A DNA stretch of 9,935 bases from an uncultured Pseudomonadales bacterium (GTDB taxonomy: Bacteria; Pseudomonadota; Gammaproteobacteria; Pseudomonadales; IMCC2047). Positions 7,701 to 9,935 of the stretch are shown here, piece after piece. The stretch spans positions 1 through 9,935 of the forward strand of contig CAMYKE010000075.1 of the NCBI GenBank assembly GCA_947258895.1, given 5' to 3'. The notes beneath the pieces are model-generated. The model did not search any database, was not told the DNA's origin, and saw nothing but the letters and a program-made list of their open reading frames with translations. The position numbers were made by a program, and so were the translations under genes. The stretch's first letter is position 1; each line of letters opens with the position of its first letter.

Positions 7701-7846
7701 GGCAGGCACTGCTGACCGGAAAACTGTTACTGATAAAGGGCATCATGGAACGCAAGGATTCGGTGATTCATATCGTCGCCGGGCAGATCATCGACCATAG
7801 CCAGGCGATAGAAGGCATGCTGTTGCCGTCGCGGGATTTTCATTAG
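4709..7846 (+). CDS. dnaE2: DnaE2 (ImuC), error-prone DNA polymerase III alpha paralogue
   Basis: This is a C-family polymerase of 1045 residues, the normal DnaE2 length, used for translesion synthesis with ImuA and ImuB. Order of parts: an N-terminal PHP domain starting [22 protein letters not shown], in which E replaces the first H of the usual HxH, as is common in DnaE2; the palm with [12 protein letters not shown] (acidic residues D384, D386, D388) and the third catalytic aspartate D534 in [10 protein letters not shown]; fingers and helix-hairpin-helix region ([34 protein letters not shown]); and an OB fold near 953-1020 ([23 protein letters not shown]-type strand). All catalytic acids are kept, so the enzyme should be active. 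Residues 132-147 form an unusual Thr-rich repeat within the PHP region. The ATG at 4709 begins the conserved N-terminus; it lacks a Shine-Dalgarno sequence. An SOS box ends 15 bases upstream. The call is secure. Confidence 0.95.
   Translation: [1045 protein letters not shown]
5102..5149 (+). repeat. Four tandem 12-base repeats inside dnaE2
   Basis: Four degenerate 12-base units (5102-5113, 5114-5125, 5126-5137, 5138-5149) each begin ACAAC or ACCAC and encode [12 protein letters not shown] and TTAP. They are in frame and fall in a loop between LGIWLPP and [14 protein letters not shown] of the PHP domain, where DnaE2 proteins usually have a shorter link. Slippage expansion is the likely origin. 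Confidence 0.8.
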
Positions 7847-8036
7847 CACGTAGCCCAACAACACCCGGCGTCCAATAGATGCACTCGAAGATCGGCGTAT
7901 ATCCGGGAAAAGCCGAAAAAGGGCTCGCTTTGTTTCGAACCAGCACGCCCTTACTGTCCAACAAACAGGTGACTTTAATAAATTCAGAGGGTTACAATGC
8001 CAGCGAGGGTAGATACGGAGAACCGCACAACTAAAC

Positions 8037-8057
8037 AAGCGAGTCATCTCGCTTTTT
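8037..8057 (+). terminator. Intrinsic terminator upstream of the cassettes
   Basis: AAGCGAG (8037-8043), a TCAT loop and CTCGCTT (8048-8054) form a perfect 7-bp stem whose 3' arm runs into a T tract (8053-8057). It would stop plus-strand transcription about 190 bases after dnaE2 and shield the cassettes from it. A TACAAT at 7993-7998 upstream could be the -10 of a very short transcript ending here, but its -35 is poor. Confidence 0.7.
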
Positions 8058-8124
8058 ACGGGAGGGAATCTATCGCTTTGTAAAATTTCCGCTCAATAGT
8101 ACTAAATTAGAATTCGACCGAGAA

Positions 8125-8153
8125 TTGCAATGGGAGGCGGCTCTCTATACAAA
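8125..8153 (+). promoter_or_regulatory. Possible promoter ahead of the first cassette
   Basis: TTGCAA (8125-8130) is followed after 17 bases by TACAAA (8148-8153), or after 15 bases by TATACA (8146-8151). It lies just after a terminator and just before the GTTATGC core-like site and the VOC gene, the place where an integron cassette promoter would be expected. The match to sigma-70 consensus is moderate, so this is only a candidate. Confidence 0.35.
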
Positions 8154-8154
8154 T

Positions 8155-8161
8155 GTTATGC
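8155..8161 (+). other. Candidate integron core site at left edge of cassette 1
   Basis: GTTATGC resembles the integron core (G^TTRRRY) and stands 15 bases before the VOC start, the same arrangement as GTTATGA before the gene at 9128. No paired partner is visible upstream, so it is not a full attC. It could be an attI-like or secondary-site junction, or chance. Confidence 0.3.
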
Positions 8162-8176
8162 CTGAGGTAAGCGACC

Positions 8177-8587
8177 ATGACGAGAATTGAGCATGCAAAC
8201 ATTACCGTCCCTGATATTGACGCTGCCATATCATTTCTAAATGTGGCAGCACCTGATTTTACAATTAGAAAAGACGCTACGGCCAAAGAGGGTTACCGTT
8301 GGGTGCACATCGGCAACAATGAGCACTATATAGCGCTTCAGGAGCCACACCTGGATGCCGTCCCTGAACATCCCAAAAAAACGTACAAGAACTTCGGCGT
8401 GAACCATCTCGGGCTGGTTGTAAAAAACCTGTCCGAAATAGAAGAGGCGCCGGTATATGCTGGCTATAAAAGAGGCATCAATGTTCCGCCAGAGCGATTT
8501 AGAAAACGCCTGTATTTTTACGATTCTGCCGGGTTTGAATGGGAGCTAATCGAATATTATTCAAATTTGCCGTCCGAAAAATTTTAA
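8177..8587 (+). CDS. VOC-superfamily (glyoxalase/dioxygenase fold) cassette protein
   Basis: A 136-residue cytoplasmic protein with the paired beta-alpha-beta-beta-beta modules of the vicinal oxygen chelate superfamily. Module one begins IEHANITVPDIDAAISF (residues 4-20), with a central WVHIGNNEHYIALQEP; module two begins NHLGLVVKN (76-84) and ends DSAGFEWELIEY (116-127). Candidate metal ligands are H6, Q55 or E56, H77 and E123, so the metal site looks intact. Family members include glyoxalase I, ring-cleaving dioxygenases and fosfomycin or bleomycin resistance proteins; nothing here tells which, and a resistance role should not be assumed. The ATG at 8177 has GAGGT 8 bases upstream. The gene is more AT-rich than dnaE2 and is followed by an attC-like palindrome, so it is best seen as the first cassette of an array. 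VOC membership is likely; substrate is unknown. Confidence 0.8.
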   Translation: MTRIEHANITVPDIDAAISFLNVAAPDFTIRKDATAKEGYRWVHIGNNEHYIALQEPHLDAVPEHPKKTYKNFGVNHLGLVVKNLSEIEEAPVYAGYKRGINVPPERFRKRLYFYDSAGFEWELIEYYSNLPSEKF

Positions 8588-8592
8588 TACGA

Positions 8593-8680
8593 ACATGAAG
8601 CATGATAATTCGTTCAGCCGGATTGCCATTTCGCGCACTGCCGCTCACTCCAGGGCAGCCGGGTAATTCAAGCGTCAGGT
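8593..8680. repeat. attC-like site 1 (after the VOC gene)
   Basis: The outer boxes are ACATGAAGC (8593-8601) and GCGTCAGGT (8672-8680), complementary at 7 of 9 positions. The inner boxes are CCGG-at-TGCC (8618-8627) and GGCA-g-CCGG (8654-8662), pairing 8 bases with unequal unpaired bases between. AATTCGTTCAG on the left and AATTCAAGCG on the right resemble the AATTCGTTCAAGC/TTCAAGCG arms of well-known attC sites. The core reads GTCAGGT rather than GTTRRRY, a one-base departure in the invariant TT, which could weaken recombination. Confidence 0.62.
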
Positions 8681-8687
8681 GACATTG

Positions 8688-8714
8688 ATGCAAAGAGAAA
8701 CTCCTACCCCATGA
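8688..8714 (+). CDS. Eight-codon leader cistron overlapping the next gene
   Basis: ATG at 8688 opens a frame coding MQRETPTP whose TGA (8712-8714) overlaps the ATG of the next gene as ATGA. AGGTGA (8677-8682), made from the attC core and the next bases, is a good Shine-Dalgarno sequence 5 bases before this ATG, whereas the main gene lacks one. Translational coupling is plausible, like the short orf-11 known to help translation of cassettes beside attI1. It may be chance. Confidence 0.3.
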   Translation: MQRETPTP

Positions 8715-9058
8715 CAAACAAATTGACACTTCCGCCGGGGCCGATAATGCGGCGGGTAGAAGGCATCGTGGTTTGCATTTGCGGATTAGGCTGTTTTTTG
8801 GTGTTTGCACTCATAAAATTTGATTTGTGCGCCACGAGAGATTGCAAAAAACTAGTCGTCACAAAATTCTACGCAGCACTGCCGGAAATATATCTTGCTT
8901 ACGGGACTGCGTGTATATTGACTGGCGTATTTTTATATTCGAATAAGGAAGTGAATCGAACATTTAGACTAGGGATAGAGATGGCAGTTTTGATTGGGTT
9001 TGTGCTTTCAGGAATGATAGCTTTTGGCATGGCAATCGAAATGAGAAATGTCACATAA
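8711..9058 (+). CDS. Small three-helix membrane protein (cassette 2)
   Basis: I do not recognise this 115-residue protein. It has a short polar N-terminus (MTNKLTLPPGPIMRR), then three likely membrane helices at about 17-36, 56-76 and 88-108, and ends in a short polar tail (MRNVT). The loop after helix 1 carries two cysteines (C40, C45: FDLCATRDCKK) that could form a disulfide if periplasmic; C22, C24 and C28 lie in helix 1. Positive residues near the N-terminus suggest it starts inside the cell. The ATG at 8711 has no ribosome site of its own but overlaps the stop of an eight-codon leader. It is flanked by attC-like sites on both sides and is AT-rich against the chromosome upstream, so it is a transferred gene cassette. 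The gene is very probably real; no function can be given. Confidence 0.7.
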   Translation: MTNKLTLPPGPIMRRVEGIVVCICGLGCFLVFALIKFDLCATRDCKKLVVTKFYAALPEIYLAYGTACILTGVFLYSNKEVNRTFRLGIEMAVLIGFVLSGMIAFGMAIEMRNVT

Positions 9059-9122
9059 GCGCATGCAGTCGGTCTGTATCACTCGCTGCGCGAGTACCAC
9101 CGCCGCTGCGAGGCGTTATGAC
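9054..9122. repeat. attC site 2 (well formed)
   Basis: The outer boxes CATAA-g-CGC (9054-9062) and GCGTTATG (9113-9120) pair over 8 bases with one unpaired G. The inner boxes GCAG-t-CGG (9065-9072) and CCGCTGC (9103-9109) pair over 7 bases with one unpaired T. A terminal hairpin ACTCG (9081-9085) with CGAGT (9091-9095) caps the fold. Paired outer and inner boxes, a short unpaired spacer between them and single unpaired bases on one arm are the hallmarks of attC. The core GTTATGA puts the expected crossover between 9115 and 9116. The site starts inside the last codons of the preceding gene, as is usual in tight cassettes. Confidence 0.82.
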
Positions 9123-9127
9123 TACAC

Positions 9128-9481
9128 ATGAACATTCGAGTTTCCAAGATTCTGAATACGATCGCGCTATTAGGTCTTGTGGCTTTGGCCATTTCAGCCA
9201 TCCCGTCGTTTTTACATCCGAAGTTCGAAGTAACTAATAGTGCTGCGGAGACAGTTTCGGTCACTGCGGTGTGGCGTAACAATGAAAAAGAGCTGGGCGA
9301 CATCCCCCCGGAGGCCACGCAAAAATTTGCTGTGAATGATGAAGCAGCGATGGTTTTTCGAGTTTCCTATGCGAAAGGCATGGTCATCGAAAGCGAGCCA
9401 ATATATTTTTCAAGTGGTATGAGGGTGATCGCAACGATCTCCAACTCGGCTATCGATGTGCGATCCGACTTTGAAATATAA
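9128..9481 (+). CDS. Membrane-anchored beta-rich small protein (cassette 3)
   Basis: An unrecognised 117-residue protein. MNIRVSKILN is followed by one hydrophobic helix (about 10-28, TIALLGLVALAISAIPSF) that acts as a signal anchor or an uncleaved signal; no lipobox cysteine is seen. The rest, about 85 residues, alternates hydrophobic and polar residues (FEVTNSAAETVSVTAVWR, KFAVNDEAAMVFRVSYAKGMVIES, MRVIATISNSAIDVRSDFEI), which suggests an all-beta, Ig-like domain outside the cytoplasmic membrane. There is no cysteine and no catalytic motif. The ATG at 9128 lies 12 bases after the start of the GTTATGA core of attC site 2, without a clear Shine-Dalgarno sequence. An overlapping ATG within the core (9118) opens a different, shorter frame. 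Gene real: likely; function unknown. Confidence 0.68.
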   Translation: MNIRVSKILNTIALLGLVALAISAIPSFLHPKFEVTNSAAETVSVTAVWRNNEKELGDIPPEATQKFAVNDEAAMVFRVSYAKGMVIESEPIYFSSGMRVIATISNSAIDVRSDFEI

Positions 9482-9495
9482 CCTGTCATTAGCTG

Positions 9496-9507
9496 CATAG
9501 ATCTATG
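9496..9507. repeat. 12-base perfect palindrome
   Basis: CATAGATCTATG is perfectly self-complementary and sits between the stop codon at 9481 and attC-like site 3. It may be part of the outer fold of that site, a binding site, or chance. Confidence 0.4.
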
Positions 9508-9513
9508 ACAAAG

Positions 9514-9558
9514 GGGCTAAACCGCCGCTAACGCGGCGCTTGAGCTGAGCGTTAGGTG
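9514..9558. repeat. attC-like site 3 (short, lopsided)
   Basis: The right end GCGTTAGGT (9549-9557) contains a perfect GTTRRRY core, preceded by GCTTGAGCTGA like the right arm of typical attC sites. A stem CGCCGC (9522-9527) with GCGGCG (9532-9537) forms the centre. The left outer box GGCTAAAC (9514-9521) is a poor partner for the right one. An alternative fold pairs CTAACGC (9528-9534) with GCGTTAG (9549-9555) perfectly. At about 45 bases it is shorter than usual attC sites, so the left arm may be eroded. Confidence 0.5.
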
Positions 9559-9560
9559 CC

Positions 9561-9881
9561 ATGTACGCAGGAAGAGCAGAAGAGCCAGTAGAGTGCCCAA
9601 TATGTGGCACTACATTGTGGGAGCGCCGACCACCATTCAGGCTCGGCCCAGGACGTTTTACTTGTGAAAAATGTGGCACATCACTTCGTTTTTCGGCCCG
9701 GTCGCAAAGAAGATTGGTGTGCGTCCTTATTCTGGTATGTACTCTTGGTCCCGGAGCCTGGCTGGCACATCATATCTTTGGCGAGATAGCAGGTATAGTT
9801 GCCGTAATGTCCGGTGCTCTCGTGGCACTGGGAATGTTGGTGTGGCAGGGTAAAGTACCCCAGGTAGAGCTGGATAAGTGA
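9561..9881 (+). CDS. Zinc-ribbon small membrane protein (cassette 4)
   Basis: An unrecognised 106-residue protein. An N-terminal zinc ribbon is formed by CPIC (12-15) and CEKC (35-38), both followed by GT, so four cysteines probably bind one Zn2+. Between the knuckles lies a Pro/Arg-rich loop (WERRPPFRLGPGRF). An arginine-rich linker (RSQRR) leads to two membrane helices, about 52-70 and 73-95, and a short tail (WQGKVPQVELDK). The ribbon would face the cytoplasm by the positive-inside rule. Such a layout is common in uncharacterised bacterial membrane proteins and gives no specific activity. The ATG at 9561 comes 3 bases after the GTTAGGT core; AGGTG at 9554-9558 is only 2 bases from the ATG, too close for an ideal ribosome site. 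Gene real: likely. Confidence 0.7.
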   Translation: MYAGRAEEPVECPICGTTLWERRPPFRLGPGRFTCEKCGTSLRFSARSQRRLVCVLILVCTLGPGAWLAHHIFGEIAGIVAVMSGALVALGMLVWQGKVPQVELDK

Positions 9882-9935
9882 CATCATGCAAATCACTCAC
9901 AAGTGGCCGGTTAAAAGCGGGCCCTTTCATTTCGT
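9882..9935. other. Cassette-end sequence cut by the window edge
   Basis: The 54 bases after the last stop hold GTGGCC, GGGCCC and an AATCACTCACAAG stretch. By position this should be the left arm of a fourth attC, but the right arm and core are outside the window, so it cannot be tested here. Confidence 0.25.

Larger units (their letters stand above)
7847..8176. other. Gene-free junction between dnaE2 and the cassette array
   Basis: This 330-base stretch holds no convincing gene. Base composition moves from GC-rich to AT-rich along it. It contains a weak stem AAGGGC 7919-7924 with GCCCTT 7947-7952, a strong terminator at 8037-8057, a possible promoter at 8125-8153 and a core-like GTTATGC at 8155-8161. 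A 106-codon open frame on the minus strand (7727-8047) overlaps the dnaE2 end and looks like chance. No integrase remnant is recognisable. This looks like the boundary where foreign cassette DNA joins the conserved chromosome. Confidence 0.6.

Noticed and set aside
7853..7859. GCCCAAC matching the left outer box (RYYYAAC) of an attC just after the dnaE2 stop
   Set aside because: No matching GTTRRRY partner lies within the normal attC length; the next core-like site (8155) is about 300 bases away.
7919..7952. AAGGGC/GCCCTT stem after dnaE2 as a terminator
   Set aside because: The 6-bp stem has a 22-base loop and only two T residues after it, too weak to call.
7727..8047. Minus-strand open frame of 106 codons overlapping the dnaE2 end
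   Set aside because: It covers the conserved dnaE2 C-terminus on the opposite strand, has a low-complexity composition rich in Arg and Leu, no recognisable motif and no ribosome site, so it looks like chance.
9118..9236. Alternative ATG inside the attC 2 core opening a 38-codon frame
   Set aside because: It is out of frame with the 117-residue gene, has no ribosome site and shows no protein-like features; kept only as a possible uORF.
8177..9881. Antibiotic-resistance cassette array
   Set aside because: The VOC protein could belong to many functional groups, and the other three proteins show no resistance features; no resistance gene can be named from the sequence.
1..9935. CRISPR array, tRNA or rRNA genes
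   Set aside because: No regularly spaced direct repeats, no tRNA cloverleaf with a TTCRANNC arm and no rRNA-like stretch were seen on either strand.

Overview
The window reads as a GC-rich gammaproteobacterial chromosome. The evidence is a HemW tail, an ImuA/ImuB/DnaE2 translesion synthesis set, an E. coli-type LexA operator (CTGT-N8-ACAG) and a formate/nitrite transporter family channel. A marine or environmental relative of the Cellvibrio/Microbulbifer/Pseudomonas side of the class is my guess; the sequence alone does not fix a genus.

Layout. (1) 1-1032: 3' part of hemW, whose radical-SAM cysteine cluster lies off the left edge. (2) 1184-3469: a perfect SOS box followed directly by imuA and imuB. 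(3) 3473-3740: a 268-bp non-coding element with 27-bp perfect terminal inverted repeats and internal hairpins, looking like a MITE. (4) 3779-4642: an FNT-family channel gene. (5) 4667-7846: a second SOS box, identical to the first over 27 bp, then dnaE2 (imuC). (6) 7847-8176: a gene-free junction with a good intrinsic terminator, a possible promoter and an integron-like core site. (7) 8177-9935: four small, more AT-rich, same-strand genes, each followed by an attC-like imperfect palindrome (the last cut by the window edge). This is an array of integron gene cassettes with no integrase in view.

How the genes work together. LexA would repress imuA-imuB and dnaE2 from two matching operators. After DNA damage, ImuA and the catalytically dead Y-family protein ImuB would help bring the error-prone polymerase DnaE2 to the stalled fork. 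In many bacteria these three genes form one operon. Here the set is split by the MITE-like element and the channel gene, yet co-regulation is kept by the repeated operator. The cassette region is a separate unit: a VOC-superfamily protein, a three-helix membrane protein, a membrane-anchored beta-rich protein and a zinc-ribbon membrane protein. None has a function I can name. The best-formed attC (9054-9122) has paired outer and inner boxes with single unpaired bases on one strand, as expected of a working recombination site.
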